A DNA stretch of 64,000 nucleotides from WHTK01 sp963711035 (GCA_963711035.1 CAVQCN010000005.1:310001-374000), one strand, 5' to 3'; shown: positions 8,485 through 17,398, counted from the first letter of the stretch. Made by a program: numbers and translations. Notes: a model not told the origin generated them from the sequence alone.

Positions 8485-8901
8485 CTAGACGGGGAAGTCC
8501 GGGTTCCAGGCAACCTCCCAGAGGTGCCCGTCCGGATCCTGGAAGTAGCCCGAGTAACCACCCCAGGGACGCTCGGCGGCCGGGTTGGGGATGACAGCGC
8601 CGGCAGCCTGAGCTTGCGCCAGCACTGCATCAACCGCCTCCCGGCTGGCGACGTTGTGCGCGAGGCAAGAGTCCACGTTGCCGGGCGGCAGCGGACTCAG
8701 CCTGGCGTCTCGAGCCATGGATTCGCGAGGCCACAGCGCCAGCGTCAGCCCGCCATCGAGACGAAAGAACGCGACGGCGCCATCTTCGAATTCGGTGCCG
8801 ATAATGCCCTCGGTCGCCAGACCGAGACCATCGCGGTAGAAGGCAACTGCCCGTTCGAGATCGGACACACCGAGCGTAACCAATGTGATGCGAGGCTCCA
8901 T
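8485..8901 (-). CDS. VOC-superfamily (glyoxalase/bleomycin-resistance-like) protein
   Basis: 138-aa protein with two beta-alpha-beta-beta-beta halves. It opens with VTLGVSDLERAVAFYRDGLGL, the standard VOC N-terminal strand and helix, and ends with the second-half signature WGGYSGYFQDPDGHLWEVAWNP. The glutamate in LWEVAWN is the usual C-terminal metal ligand position. Such small single-domain members include lactoylglutathione lyase-like enzymes and antibiotic-binding proteins; the substrate cannot be assigned. It lies just after a minus-strand membrane-protein gene, 12 bp away, suggesting co-transcription. Confidence 0.88.
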   Translation of the reverse strand: MEPRITLVTLGVSDLERAVAFYRDGLGLATEGIIGTEFEDGAVAFFRLDGGLTLALWPRESMARDARLSPLPPGNVDSCLAHNVASREAVDAVLAQAQAAGAVIPNPAAERPWGGYSGYFQDPDGHLWEVAWNPDFPV

Positions 8902-8913
8902 GAGGTTCCCTCT

Positions 8914-9336
8914 CTAGCTGAACTTGGTCCAGGTGGCCATGTGGGGCATGAGCCAGCCGAAGATGACGACGACCAGCAGGGCGAGACCGGCGATGTGACG
9001 ACGCCAGGGAACGATGATGATGGCGAACGGCGCCGAGACCATCAGCGTGAGTGCGACGACGAGGAGCGTGAACGGCGCGTTGGCGCTGCCGACGGCGGCG
9101 CCGTTGCCACGCATCGCTAGCAGGAGCAGGCCGAAGAGGATGCCCCACGCCGTCCAAAGGAAGAACAGCGCGAAGTGCAGCGTCAGAGTCAGGCCCACGG
9201 CAGAGGTGCCGGGAGGCAGCAGTCGCATCATGATCGGGTTGCTGGTGCGCAAACGCAGCAGGAGCACCGCCAACAGCGGCGACGTGATTAGTGAGAGGAT
9301 GATGCCACAGATGAAGCCCGCAAAGACCTCCGCCAC
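8914..9336 (-). CDS. Four-helix membrane protein, unknown function
   Basis: 140-aa hydrophobic protein with about four membrane segments (roughly residues 5-27, 45-72, 85-108 and 115-133) separated by short loops such as RTSNPIMMRLLPPG. No enzymatic motif or known family was recognised. It starts 3 bp after the ispE stop and is followed closely by the VOC gene, so it is probably the distal part of the yabE-ksgA-ispE transcription unit. Confidence 0.7.
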   Translation of the reverse strand: MAEVFAGFICGIILSLITSPLLAVLLLRLRTSNPIMMRLLPPGTSAVGLTLTLHFALFFLWTAWGILFGLLLLAMRGNGAAVGSANAPFTLLVVALTLMVSAPFAIIIVPWRRHIAGLALLVVVIFGWLMPHMATWTKFS

Positions 9337-9339
9337 AAC

Positions 9340-10236
9340 CTAGAGCTCGCGGACGGACAGGGAGGCCTCGCGCGTGAGGCTGTGGCAGGCGCGGGCGCGA
9401 ACGCCCCATTCGCGCTCCAGCTCGTGCAGCAGGAGACGGGGCAGGTCCGCGAGCGGCGTCCAGGAGAAGAAGCCGGGGCCGCTGCCAGCCGCGTGCACGC
9501 CGACGCCGGCCTCGCGACAGGTCGCCATGGCATGCGCCATCGACGGCGCTACTTCGTCGATGCGGGCATCGAAGGCGTTGACCATGTCGGTCTCGGTTAG
9601 GGGCAGGTTATGGCGCAGCGTGGCGGCCGTGACGTCGGTGTGGTGACCGTCACCGAAGTCGGCCGGCACGAGGGCGGCGTACATGCGACGCGTCTTGTCG
9701 TCTATCTCGATCTCCGAGGCGAAGAGGCTGAACTGCAGCGGCTCGTGGTCGGGCAGCGGCTCGATCAGTTCGCCGCGGCCGCGCACCAGAGCGGTGCCGC
9801 CGTGCAGGAAGAAGGGCACGTCTGAGCCCACGCGGGCGGCGATGCGTTCCAATGTCTCGATATCGAAGTCGAGGCGCCAGAGGCGGTTGAGGCCACGCAG
9901 CACAGCCGCCGCATCGCTGCTGCCGCCACCAAGGCCCATGCCGCTGGGGATGCGCTTGTCCAGGATGATGCGCGCGCCGAGATCGGGCCGGCCGGCCTCT
10001 TCGAGCAGCTCATGCGCGGCGCGGTAGGCCAGGTTGCGAGGCCCCTCCAGCGGCACGCCCAGCTGCTCCTCTCCGGTGACCTGCAGGTCGATATGCGATG
10101 CGTCACCGAGCGACACGACGTCGGCAACGTCGATGGCCTGCATGACTGAGACGAGCTCGTGAAAGCCGTCGGGGCGGCGGCCCAGGATCTCGAGCGTCAG
10201 GTTGAGCTTGGCGGGGGCAAGGACTTCCAGCGGCAT
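9340..10236 (-). CDS. ispE: 4-diphosphocytidyl-2-C-methyl-D-erythritol kinase
   Basis: GHMP kinase of the MEP isoprenoid pathway; it phosphorylates CDP-methylerythritol using ATP. The 298-aa product starts with APAKLNLTLEILGRRPDGFHEL, the typical IspE N-terminus. The ATP-binding loop IPSGMGLGGGSSDAAA lies near residue 95 and the C-terminal GHMP motif appears as HAAGSGPGFFSW. It lies 16 bp downstream of ksgA. The order yabE/rpfB-ksgA-ispE is conserved in Actinobacteria and partly in Bacillus, which supports all three assignments. Confidence 0.95.
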   Translation of the reverse strand: MPLEVLAPAKLNLTLEILGRRPDGFHELVSVMQAIDVADVVSLGDASHIDLQVTGEEQLGVPLEGPRNLAYRAAHELLEEAGRPDLGARIILDKRIPSGMGLGGGSSDAAAVLRGLNRLWRLDFDIETLERIAARVGSDVPFFLHGGTALVRGRGELIEPLPDHEPLQFSLFASEIEIDDKTRRMYAALVPADFGDGHHTDVTAATLRHNLPLTETDMVNAFDARIDEVAPSMAHAMATCREAGVGVHAAGSGPGFFSWTPLADLPRLLLHELEREWGVRARACHSLTREASLSVREL

Positions 10237-10252
10237 CTATACCTCGATTACC

Positions 10253-11191
10253 TCACGTCGACCCTCCGCCAGAGGGCACGCGGATCTCATCGGCGAGTCG
10301 GATCCAGTCTGCCACGCTCAGCTCTCCCGGTCTCGCGGCCGGGTCGAGGCCGGCGGCGACGATGCGCGCCTCGACTGCCGCGGCGGGCTGGTCCAGGCCC
10401 TGTGCCAGTGAGTTGCGCAGGCGCTTGCGCGGCGCGCTGAAGCCGGCACGCAAGATACGAAAGAACTGCTCTCGGCGGCTCACGTCGATCAAGGGCAACG
10501 GACGCAGGTCAACGCGGATGACGCTGGAGGTGACGCGTGGCGGCGGGTAGAAGGCACGCGGCGGCACCGTGAAGAGGCGCCGTGCCTCGGCGTAGACCTG
10601 GACGGAGACTCCGAGGATGCCCAGGTCGCCGGGAGCAGCGCAGACGGCCTCGGCGACCTCCCGCTGCAGCATGACGACCAGCCAGAGCGGCGGCGGCTCA
10701 GCCTCCAGAAAGTGACGAACGATGGCGGTGCCCGCGTTGTAGGGCAGGTTGCCCACGACGGCGTAGCGGGCCGAGGACGACAGGCCGGCGCGTGCCAGCA
10801 ACTCGGCGGGTGAGAGCGTGAGCACATCGGCCTCGACGATGGTCACGGCGTCATTGGCGGCGAAACGGTCACGCAACTTCCCGGCCAGCTCGTGGTCGAA
10901 CTCGACGGCGATGAGGCGCGGCGCACTCTCGGCGAGCTGCTCGGTGAGGACGCCGAGGCCAGGGCCGACTTCGATCAACGCGTCGAGGCCGGCGGGATCG
11001 GCGGCGTCGAGGATGCGGCGGACGACGCCGTAGTCGATGAGGAAATGCTGACCGAGGGACTTGTCGGGGCTGACGCGCTGCTCCCGCAGCTCTCGCGGCC
11101 GGTAGGGCTGGCTGCCCCGAGAAGGTCTGCGGCGTCTAGGGAGCGAGGATATAGATATCAACCCAGCCAGTATGCCAATCGACCTGGACAC
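10253..11191 (-). CDS. rsmA: 16S rRNA (adenine1518-N6/adenine1519-N6)-dimethyltransferase
   Basis: KsgA/RsmA dimethylates two adjacent adenines near the 3' end of 16S rRNA during 30S maturation. Motifs are clear: SLGQHFLID, the SAM-binding EVGPGLGVLT, and the catalytic NLPYNAGT. The C-terminal helical domain contains PRKRLRNSLAQ. The stated start is a GTG inside the end of the preceding gene (56-bp overlap). Between that gene's stop and the conserved region there is no in-frame ATG, GTG or TTG, so translation must begin within the overlap, at GTG 11191 or a TTG near 11161. Either gives a longer N-terminal tail than usual. Confidence 0.94.
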   Translation of the reverse strand: MSRSIGILAGLISISSLPRRRRPSRGSQPYRPRELREQRVSPDKSLGQHFLIDYGVVRRILDAADPAGLDALIEVGPGLGVLTEQLAESAPRLIAVEFDHELAGKLRDRFAANDAVTIVEADVLTLSPAELLARAGLSSSARYAVVGNLPYNAGTAIVRHFLEAEPPPLWLVVMLQREVAEAVCAAPGDLGILGVSVQVYAEARRLFTVPPRAFYPPPRVTSSVIRVDLRPLPLIDVSRREQFFRILRAGFSAPRKRLRNSLAQGLDQPAAAVEARIVAAGLDPAARPGELSVADWIRLADEIRVPSGGGST

Positions 11192-12551
11192 CGTCGGGGA
11201 AGCCGAGGTCGATCTTGTTGCCGATGATGCCGCCGCCGGTATCGCCTGCCACGGCGAAGCCGTAGCCAGGGATGTAGAGGCGGGTACCCAATGGTATCAC
11301 CGAGGGATCCACGGCAACAATTCCGTGCGTTACGGGGACGCCGGAGCGCGTGATGCCATAGGAGGGGTTGGTGGCTGCCTTGCCGGAGCTGGCGGCGTCG
11401 TACCAGGTGGCGTAGACGTGCATGGACTTCGCCGAGCTGAGCTGGTCGGGCGAGATGCCGCTGCCGCCGACGGCCGTCGGAGCGTAGTAGATGACATTGT
11501 CGACGGGCGCCGGGTCGAGGCCCTCCTGCACAAGCGCCTTCTCAGTCTCCACGCCATCCTCGATAGAGATGTGGTACTCGCGCACCATGACGCCGTCGGA
11601 ACCTTCGACGCGCCGCGTCTGGAAGCCGGTGAGGCTCGGGTCGGGCTTGAAGACGGTCTTGCGCTGCACGGGCTCACGCTCGTAGAAGGTGCGGCCGCTG
11701 ACGCGGACGAGGCGCGCGGTCATGCCGTTCGTGACCGGCGTGTCCAGGGCGGGCTCGACGCGGTCCTCGCCACCCAGCGTGAGGCCGACTTCGGCCAGCG
11801 CTCCTTGCAGCGTCTTCTTGTGCGTGTAGAGGACATGGGTGCCGTCGCCGGTCTCCAGCGTGATGGCGTCCGCGTGCTCGATGTCGACCTGCATGCCGGC
11901 GACGACGGGCGTTTCCAGGCTGGGGAAGACGTTGTCGGCCGGACCAAGCTTGACGCCGGCATCGGCGAGCACCTGCGAGAGCTGCTGGCGCGGCGACTGG
12001 ACGTGAATCGGCAGGCCATCCTCGACGATGGTGAGGGGCACGGCGCGATGGATGCTGATATTGATGTTCTCCTGCGGCACGAGAGCTTCCGCCCGGCCGA
12101 CGTCGATGCCGTTGTAGGAAATCTGGTCGTAGGGGCTGACGGTGATAGCCATCTCGTTCAGGAGGTCGCCGACGGTGCGGGCGCGGGTGCGCCAGCCGAG
12201 CGTCTCGCCATCGACCTCGACACGGACCGGGATGGCACGCTCAACGGTGAGCTTGTCACCGCTCTCGATGAGCACGTCACCGGCCTGGGGCTGCACGCCG
12301 GCGAGCTCGAGGAGCTGCGTCTTGTCGGACTGGCGGCTGACGAGGTCGACGGAGTGGCCGTCTGCAGTGACGGCGACGTTGTGGTTGGGGAAGAGGCCAT
12401 ACGCCAGTATCCCGGCGATGACCAGGACGACGATGAGAGCAAATCGTAAACGCGCGCGAGAACTAGCTAGGGTGGCCGGGTCTAGTTTTCGGAGTCGAGG
12501 ACTTTGGTCGATTTCTGGACGAGCGCGCACGCCTTCCAGCCAATACGCCAA
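11136..12551 (-). CDS. YabE/RpfB-like cell-wall protein: DUF348 repeats, G5 and 3D domains
   Basis: 471-aa membrane-anchored envelope protein. A single membrane segment lies at about residues 36-54 (LRFALIVVLVIAGILAYGLF). DUF348-type repeats follow from about residue 60 to 230, then a G5-like segment. The C-terminal 3D domain ends with GDTGGGIIGNKIDLGF, whose aspartates are the catalytic residues of MltA-like lytic transglycosylases. This is the architecture of Bacillus YabE; RpfB differs by a lysozyme-like domain. Peptidoglycan cleavage during growth or resuscitation is the expected role. It leads the ksgA-ispE unit. Confidence 0.9.
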   Translation of the reverse strand: MAYWLEGVRARPEIDQSPRLRKLDPATLASSRARLRFALIVVLVIAGILAYGLFPNHNVAVTADGHSVDLVSRQSDKTQLLELAGVQPQAGDVLIESGDKLTVERAIPVRVEVDGETLGWRTRARTVGDLLNEMAITVSPYDQISYNGIDVGRAEALVPQENINISIHRAVPLTIVEDGLPIHVQSPRQQLSQVLADAGVKLGPADNVFPSLETPVVAGMQVDIEHADAITLETGDGTHVLYTHKKTLQGALAEVGLTLGGEDRVEPALDTPVTNGMTARLVRVSGRTFYEREPVQRKTVFKPDPSLTGFQTRRVEGSDGVMVREYHISIEDGVETEKALVQEGLDPAPVDNVIYYAPTAVGGSGISPDQLSSAKSMHVYATWYDAASSGKAATNPSYGITRSGVPVTHGIVAVDPSVIPLGTRLYIPGYGFAVAGDTGGGIIGNKIDLGFPDGVQVDWHTGWVDIYILAP

Positions 12552-12661
12552 ACAGCCTCCTCCTTGAGACTGACGGAACGCCCCCGGCGTCCCGGATTGG
12601 AGAAAAGTTACGGTCGTGCACCCGCTGTCGATCCGGATCCAGGCTTGCCGCCACTCGCCGG

Positions 12662-12874
12662 CTCAGGCCAGGTATTCCTGCGGCACCCGAGGATATCTAC
12701 TTACCGCTGCTTCCTTCCGGACCTGACGGGGTTCGCAGCTCCTCGCCGCGCAGGGCCCAACCATCAACACCGCGTCGCTTGAGCAGTCCCTGAGGTGCCA
12801 AGACCTCGAGCGGGAGTTCGACCCCGCTATAGCGGGTTGCGGGTACAGGGCACCGCTAGCTCCCCGTCTAGCAC
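12662..12874 (-). ncRNA. ffs: Signal recognition particle RNA, large bacterial type
   Basis: The minus strand carries the nearly invariant SRP apical loop GTCAGGTCCGGAAGGAAGCA at about 12727-12708, followed by GCGGTAAG. About 130-150 nt upstream it has GTGCTAGACGGGGAG and GGTGCCCTGTACCCGC, which match the 5' Alu-like half of the large bacterial SRP RNAs seen in Bacillus and Thermus. The molecule is therefore the long form with an Alu domain, not the short 4.5S type. The 5' end near 12874 is fairly firm; the 3' end near 12662 is estimated from the GGTGCCGCAGG...CCTGGC arm. It binds Ffh for co-translational membrane targeting. Confidence 0.92.
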
Positions 12875-12896
12875 GACCAAACGGCATGCTAGCACA

Positions 12897-13706
12897 GTGC
12901 CGCTCACGACGGTCAAGCTGAGCGGCAGGCTAACCGAAGCTGTAGAGACGACGGCTGCGGCTGCGCATTTCCTCCGAAACCAGCGCTGCAGGCTTGAGCC
13001 GAGTGAGGATGGGCACTACCTGTTCTTCTCAGAGGCAAGCGAACCCTCATCGGAAAGTTTGCCGCCATCCTTGCAGATCCTGGACGTAACGAACGGTCAG
13101 GCGATTCAAACCAACCTGAAGGCGTACAACCTCTACGAACTGCATCAGCAACCGGGAGGCAGCGCGGTTGCCGTCGTCGACGCCACTGCCACCGGCACCT
13201 GGCGCGGCAAGCGCATCGGCCTCCTGGACCCGGCCAGCGGCGACGTCACGGACCTCACTCCCGAGGACGTTGCGGCCATCCAGCCGGCCTGGTCGCCTGA
13301 CGGAAGCCAGATCGCGTATGCGGCGTCGCCTGCGGCCCCGGATGCGGCGCCGGGCTCGGACGAGGCAACCAGGGCGTACTCGCAGAGGCACATCTGGCTG
13401 ATGAGCAGCGATGGCTCCGGGCAACGGCAACTGACGGACGATCCCCGCTACCGCGATGAGCAACCGCAGTGGACGGCAGACGGCACGCACCTGCTGTTCG
13501 CACGCATAGACCTGCAGGACGAAGCGCCGCAGGCGAGCCTGTGGCTCCTCGACCCGACCAACGGCGACCTGCAGCAGGTCGTGGCGAAGATCAATTACCC
13601 ATCAACACAGCAGCCGAATCCTACCCTGCCTTTGGCACAGTGGGACGCTCCGGCCTGGGCCCAGCTGTACGACTACTGGCCCGGCCCCAACGCTTCCGCC
13701 CGCTAG
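12897..13706 (+). CDS. TolB/WD40-like beta-propeller protein, possibly N-terminally truncated
   Basis: Product with propeller blades of the TolB type: PAWSPDGSQIAYAAS, HIWLMSSDGSGQRQLTDD and PQWTADGTHLLFARI. The frame is open further upstream but there it crosses the SRP RNA, so I take the GTG at 12897, giving 269 aa. No signal peptide or lipobox is visible from that start, although such proteins are normally exported. It may be the surviving C-terminal part of a longer gene or a leaderless cytoplasmic variant. It overlaps the convergent dehydrogenase gene by 4 bp. Function unknown. Confidence 0.65.
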   Translation: MPLTTVKLSGRLTEAVETTAAAAHFLRNQRCRLEPSEDGHYLFFSEASEPSSESLPPSLQILDVTNGQAIQTNLKAYNLYELHQQPGGSAVAVVDATATGTWRGKRIGLLDPASGDVTDLTPEDVAAIQPAWSPDGSQIAYAASPAAPDAAPGSDEATRAYSQRHIWLMSSDGSGQRQLTDDPRYRDEQPQWTADGTHLLFARIDLQDEAPQASLWLLDPTNGDLQQVVAKINYPSTQQPNPTLPLAQWDAPAWAQLYDYWPGPNASAR

Positions 13707-14674
13707 CCCAGCACCTCGGGGTTCACGCAGGCTGGGGGACGCTCGCCGCGGAAGAAGGCAACGAGGTTGCGCACCGCCAGGTCGGCCATGAGGGTGCGGG
13801 TGCGCAGCGTGGCGCTGCCGACGTGCGGCGCCACGAGCACGTTGTCGAGCGCCAGCAGCGGGTCGTCTGCCGGGATGGGCTCGACGGCGAAGACGTCGAG
13901 GGCGGCGCCGCCGATGCGGTGCTCGCGCAGGGCGTCGACCAGCGCCAGCTGGTCGACGACGGGGCCGCGGGAGGCGTTGACGAGCACGGCGTCCGGCTTC
14001 ATGAGGGCAAGCTGCTCGGCGCCGATCAGTCCGCGCGTCTCCGGGCTGAGGTTGACGTTGAGGCTGACGAAATCGGACTCGCGCAGCAAGTCGGGGAGCT
14101 CGCGCCACTCGAGGCCGAGGCTGCGCTCGAGGTCGGGTTTGCGGGTGCGCGAGTTGTAGAGGACGCGCATGTCGAAGCCGAGGGCGCGCCTGGCAACGGC
14201 GAGACCGATCTCGCCGAGGCCGACAATGCCCAGCGTCGCGTGGTGCACTTCTTTGCCGACGAGCAGTAGCGGGCTCCAGGCGCCCCAGCGGCCTTCGCGC
14301 ACCATGGAGTCGCCTTCGGCGGTGCGGCGGGCGAAGGCGAGCAGCAGCGCGAAGGTGAGGTCGGCAACCGTCTCGGTAAGAACGCCGGGCGTGTTGGTGA
14401 CGAGGACGCCGCGCTGCGTCGCGGCGGCAACGTCGATCGTGTCGTAGCCGACGGCGAGGTTGCTGACGATGCGCACGCCCGGCGCGGCGTCCAACAGGTC
14501 GGCGCCGACGCGGTCGGGCAGCATCGTGAGGAGGCCGTCCTTGTCGCGCGCGGCCTCGAGCAGCGCCTCGGGTGGCGGCGGATCGGCGTCGGGCCAGACT
14601 TCGACGTCGCAGACCTCGCGCAGGCGGTCGAGGCCGTCGCCGGGCAGAGCGCGGCTTACGAAGACACGGGGCAC
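13703..14674 (-). CDS. D-isomer-specific 2-hydroxyacid dehydrogenase (glyoxylate/hydroxypyruvate reductase-like)
   Basis: NAD(P)-dependent reductase of 2-oxoacids. The 323-aa protein has the dinucleotide loop GIVGLGEIGLAVARR near residue 148. The substrate-binding VGYDTIDVAAATQRG, catalytic-arginine segment NASRGPVVD, and catalytic-histidine segment APHVGSATLRTR are all present, so it looks active. Overall it resembles GyaR/GhrB glyoxylate reductases more than phosphoglycerate dehydrogenase, having no C-terminal ACT domain. A small membrane protein gene ends just upstream of it. The exact substrate is inferred only. Confidence 0.9.
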   Translation of the reverse strand: MPRVFVSRALPGDGLDRLREVCDVEVWPDADPPPPEALLEAARDKDGLLTMLPDRVGADLLDAAPGVRIVSNLAVGYDTIDVAAATQRGVLVTNTPGVLTETVADLTFALLLAFARRTAEGDSMVREGRWGAWSPLLLVGKEVHHATLGIVGLGEIGLAVARRALGFDMRVLYNSRTRKPDLERSLGLEWRELPDLLRESDFVSLNVNLSPETRGLIGAEQLALMKPDAVLVNASRGPVVDQLALVDALREHRIGGAALDVFAVEPIPADDPLLALDNVLVAPHVGSATLRTRTLMADLAVRNLVAFFRGERPPACVNPEVLG

Positions 14675-14676
14675 GA

Positions 14677-15054
14677 CTACTCGGAGGCGGGCGCCGGCAG
14701 GTGCATGCTGCGCCGGATCAGGGCGTTGGCGCCCATGAGGATGGCGACGCCGCCCAGGACGTGGAAGGAACGCAGCCAGCGCGGGTCATCGATATTCACC
14801 CACAGGCTCTGCAGGACGACGAGCACGGTAAGCACGGCGGTCAAACCGATCGTGATGCGGTCGTACTTGGCGACGAAGGAGAGGATGAGCAGCAGGACCG
14901 CGGCCACCTCCAGGACGTGCCCAAGGGTCGTGTGCGCGTCCAGGCCCTCATTGCCGAGCTGGTTGATACCGAGACCGGCAAGGAAGAACTGCAGCACGAC
15001 CGCAGCGAGGAACGCCATCATGAGAATTTTGTAACCAGCTCGCGCTAACGTCAT
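14677..15054 (-). CDS. Small four-helix membrane protein, unknown function
   Basis: 125-aa membrane protein with four hydrophobic segments (about 8-28, 42-62, 67-86 and 96-112). Polar loops include GLDAHTTLGHVLE, and the histidine-containing second and fourth helices recall DoxX-like or cytochrome-b-like small proteins. The HTTLGHVLEVAAVLLL segment is the most distinctive part. I do not recognise the family with confidence. The stop lies 3 bp before the start of the dehydrogenase gene, so the two are probably co-transcribed. Confidence 0.72.
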   Translation of the reverse strand: MTLARAGYKILMMAFLAAVVLQFFLAGLGINQLGNEGLDAHTTLGHVLEVAAVLLLILSFVAKYDRITIGLTAVLTVLVVLQSLWVNIDDPRWLRSFHVLGGVAILMGANALIRRSMHLPAPASE

Positions 15055-15087
15055 GCCGCCATTCCTTCTAGATCGAGAGACGCTTGA

Positions 15088-15855
15088 TCAGCTCAGGCTG
15101 CGCCGTAACCAGGCATCGACCCTGGGCGCGGCCGCGGCCACCGACTCGTCGTGGTAGAGGATACCCCAATGGCCTGCCTCGGGCAGCGCCAGGGTATCGG
15201 CGTGGAGATATGAGGCGACGCCGCGGCTGTGGTCCGGCGAGACGGCGCGGTCCTGCTCGCCGTAGACGACGAGCACCGGGCAGGTGACGGTCTCGGCGGC
15301 GACGGCGATGCCGCGCTGGCGCTGGCGGCGCGCGAAGCCGCTTTCGAGGGCGCCAGCGCTGCGTTGTACGACCGAGGCAGCCTCTTCGTCGGTCAGGTCG
15401 AAGAGCGCCGGCCGCGACCTCTCGATGTCGTCCGGATAGATGCCGTAGAGCTCAGGACCAAAGGCGGTCGTCGGCGTTTTGCGCACCTCATCGCCGGGCG
15501 CACGGCCGGCGACCTCCATGGGCGGGCTGGGGGCGAAGAGGATGAGGCCGGGCATCTCCGGGTGAGCGGCGGCGTACATCAACGCAACGAGGCCGCCCAT
15601 GCTCCAGCCAACCATGACGGGATGGCTGCCCGTCGCGGCGGCGATCTGGGGTGTGACCGAAGCGACGTCGTTGACGTAGTCGTCCATCGTGACGGTGGTG
15701 AAGTCGATGGGGTGGGAGAGGCCGTGGCCGCGCAGATCGACGACGTTGACCTGCCAGCCGAGGGGCTTCAGATGGCGCCGCCAGGCGTCCCAGACCCAGG
15801 CGCCATTCGCGCTACCATGTATACAAAGCAACGATGGCAGCGGCACTCTGGTCAA
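15088..15855 (-). CDS. Alpha/beta-hydrolase fold protein
   Basis: 255-aa serine hydrolase. The oxyanion region is LLCIHGSANGAWVWDAW, the nucleophile elbow is GWSMGG near residue 106, the acid is in VVYGEQDRAVSP, and the base is the histidine in LPEAGHWGIL. All triad members are thus visible. The family covers esterases, lactonases and haloperoxidase-like enzymes; the substrate cannot be deduced. The 234 bp upstream, to tRNA-Lys, hold only a candidate tRNA promoter. Confidence 0.88.
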   Translation of the reverse strand: MTRVPLPSLLCIHGSANGAWVWDAWRRHLKPLGWQVNVVDLRGHGLSHPIDFTTVTMDDYVNDVASVTPQIAAATGSHPVMVGWSMGGLVALMYAAAHPEMPGLILFAPSPPMEVAGRAPGDEVRKTPTTAFGPELYGIYPDDIERSRPALFDLTDEEAASVVQRSAGALESGFARRQRQRGIAVAAETVTCPVLVVYGEQDRAVSPDHSRGVASYLHADTLALPEAGHWGILYHDESVAAAAPRVDAWLRRSLS

Positions 15856-16009
15856 CCTCCCCCCAGCGCTTCATGGAACGCGCAAACGAGCCCGTCTGAC
15901 GAGCGTGACGCAACCGCAAATGTAGCCCGGAGCGAAGCCGTGACGGAAGGCCGCGATCGAAAACGAAATGCGGTTCTCCGGGTCGGGCTATAGACGGTTT
16001 TACGACTTG

Positions 16010-16039
16010 TTGACACGCATTTTATCGCTATGCTACGTT
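16010..16039 (+). promoter_or_regulatory. Candidate promoter for tRNA-Lys
   Basis: TTGACA at 16010-16015 is a perfect -35 hexamer. The best -10 with an 18-nt spacer is TACGTT at 16034-16039, which is weak; TATGCT at 16029-16034 is better but gives a spacer of only 13 nt. The tRNA begins at 16090. Confidence 0.35.
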
Positions 16040-16089
16040 GCCGCTCGCTGGCCATACCGGGCGCGGATAGGCCAACGAGTAAAACTCAT

Positions 16090-16165
16090 GGGCCGCTAGC
16101 TCAATTGGCAGAGCAGATGACTCTTAATCATCCGGTTCCAGGTTCGAGTCCTGGGCGGCTCACCA
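16090..16165 (+). tRNA. tRNA-Lys (anticodon CTT)
   Basis: Complete cloverleaf. The acceptor arm GGGCCGC pairs with GCGGCTC, allowing one G-U. The D arm contains AGCTCAATTGGCAGAGC and the anticodon loop CTCTTAA gives anticodon CTT at 16123-16125. The T arm contains GGTTCGAGTCC, and CCA is encoded at 16163-16165. Confidence 0.97.
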
Positions 16166-16231
16166 GCATAATATGTAAACTAGGATTTATTCGAAGAATA
16201 GGAAACTGAAGAGGGGCGGCTCCGGTCGCCG

Positions 16232-16316
16232 GGGGAAGTGTCGGAATTGGCAGACGAGCATGACTTAGGATCATGTGCCGCAAGGCGTAGGAGTTCGAGT
16301 CTCCTCTTCCCCACCA
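16232..16316 (+). tRNA. tRNA-Leu (anticodon TAG)
   Basis: Class II tRNA with a long variable arm (TGCCGCAAGGCGT). The acceptor arm GGGGAAG pairs with CTTCCCC. The anticodon loop CTTAGGA gives TAG at 16266-16268, reading CUN leucine codons. The T arm contains AGTTCGAGTCT, and CCA is encoded. It lies 66 bp after tRNA-Lys and is probably on the same transcript. Confidence 0.97.
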
Positions 16317-16410
16317 GCCGGTCAGGATCTTGGTCAGGCATGTCGTCATCAGCACAGGGAGAGCGAGAGGGTTCGGTCAAGCACATCCGCTGCCGGATGA
16401 GGGGGAAATA

Positions 16411-17398
16411 ATGCCGCCACTGCTGCAGGTGAAGGATCTCAAGACCTACTTCTATACAGAAGAAGGCGTGGTCAAGGCGGTGGACGGCGTTACCTACGAC
16501 GTCCAGGAAGGTGAGACGCTCGCCCTCGTTGGCGAAAGCGGATGCGGCAAGAGCATCAGCGCGATGTCGCTGCTGCGCCTGATCCCAACGCCGCCCGGGC
16601 GCATCGTCAGCGGCGAGGTGCTGTTTGACGGCGAGGACATCCTCAAGCTGGACGAGAGCGAGATCCGCCGCATCCGCGGCAACCGCATCTCGATGGTGTT
16701 CCAGGAGCCGATGACTTCGCTGAACCCGGTTCTCACCATCGGCAAGCAGTTGACCGAATCGATCGAGCTGCACCTGCACCTGGACAAGGAAGCAGCCATC
16801 CAGCGTGCCATTCAGCTGCTCGAGATGGTCGGTGTCGCCGAAGCCGACCGGCGCGTCAACGACTACCCGCACCAGTTCTCCGGCGGTATGCGACAACGCG
16901 TCATGATCGCCATGGCCATGTCCTGCAACCCGCGCCTTCTGATTGCCGACGAGCCCACGACGGCTCTCGACGTGACGATTCAGGCGCAGGTGCTGGAGGT
17001 CATGGCCCGCCTGAGCCGCGAGTTCGGCACGGCGGTGATCATCATTACCCACAACCTGGGGGTCGTTGCCCGCTACGCCGACCGCGTCAACGTCATGTAC
17101 GCGGGCAAGATCGTCGAAACGTCTACGGCTGAGAAGGTGTACGCGGACCCGCGACACCCATACACCCTCGGTTTGCTCAACTCGGTCCCGCGCCTCGACC
17201 AGGTCACCGGCGAAAAGCTGATCCCGATCGAGGGCCTGCCGCCAGACCTTGGCCATTTGCCGCCGGGCTGCTCTTTCTACCCGCGCTGCACATACCGCAT
17301 CGACAAGTGCAAGGAAGAGTACCCGCCACTGGAAATGGTTGCCGAAAACCACTACGCCGCCTGCTGGGTGGACGTGACGAAAGGAAAACCATCCAACA

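Noticed and set aside
11172..12449. 425-codon plus-strand frame antisense to the YabE-like gene
   Set aside because: The minus-strand gene has a membrane helix, DUF348 repeats and a 3D domain; the plus frame has only biased composition.
12663..12887. Short minus-strand frame over the SRP RNA
   Set aside because: The conserved nucleotides are those of the SRP RNA apical loop and Alu-like half, not of a protein.
16232..16410. Integration (attachment) site at the tRNA-Leu/tRNA-Lys cluster
   Set aside because: No partial tRNA duplicate, integrase or change of gene type follows; the next genes are ordinary transport ATPases.
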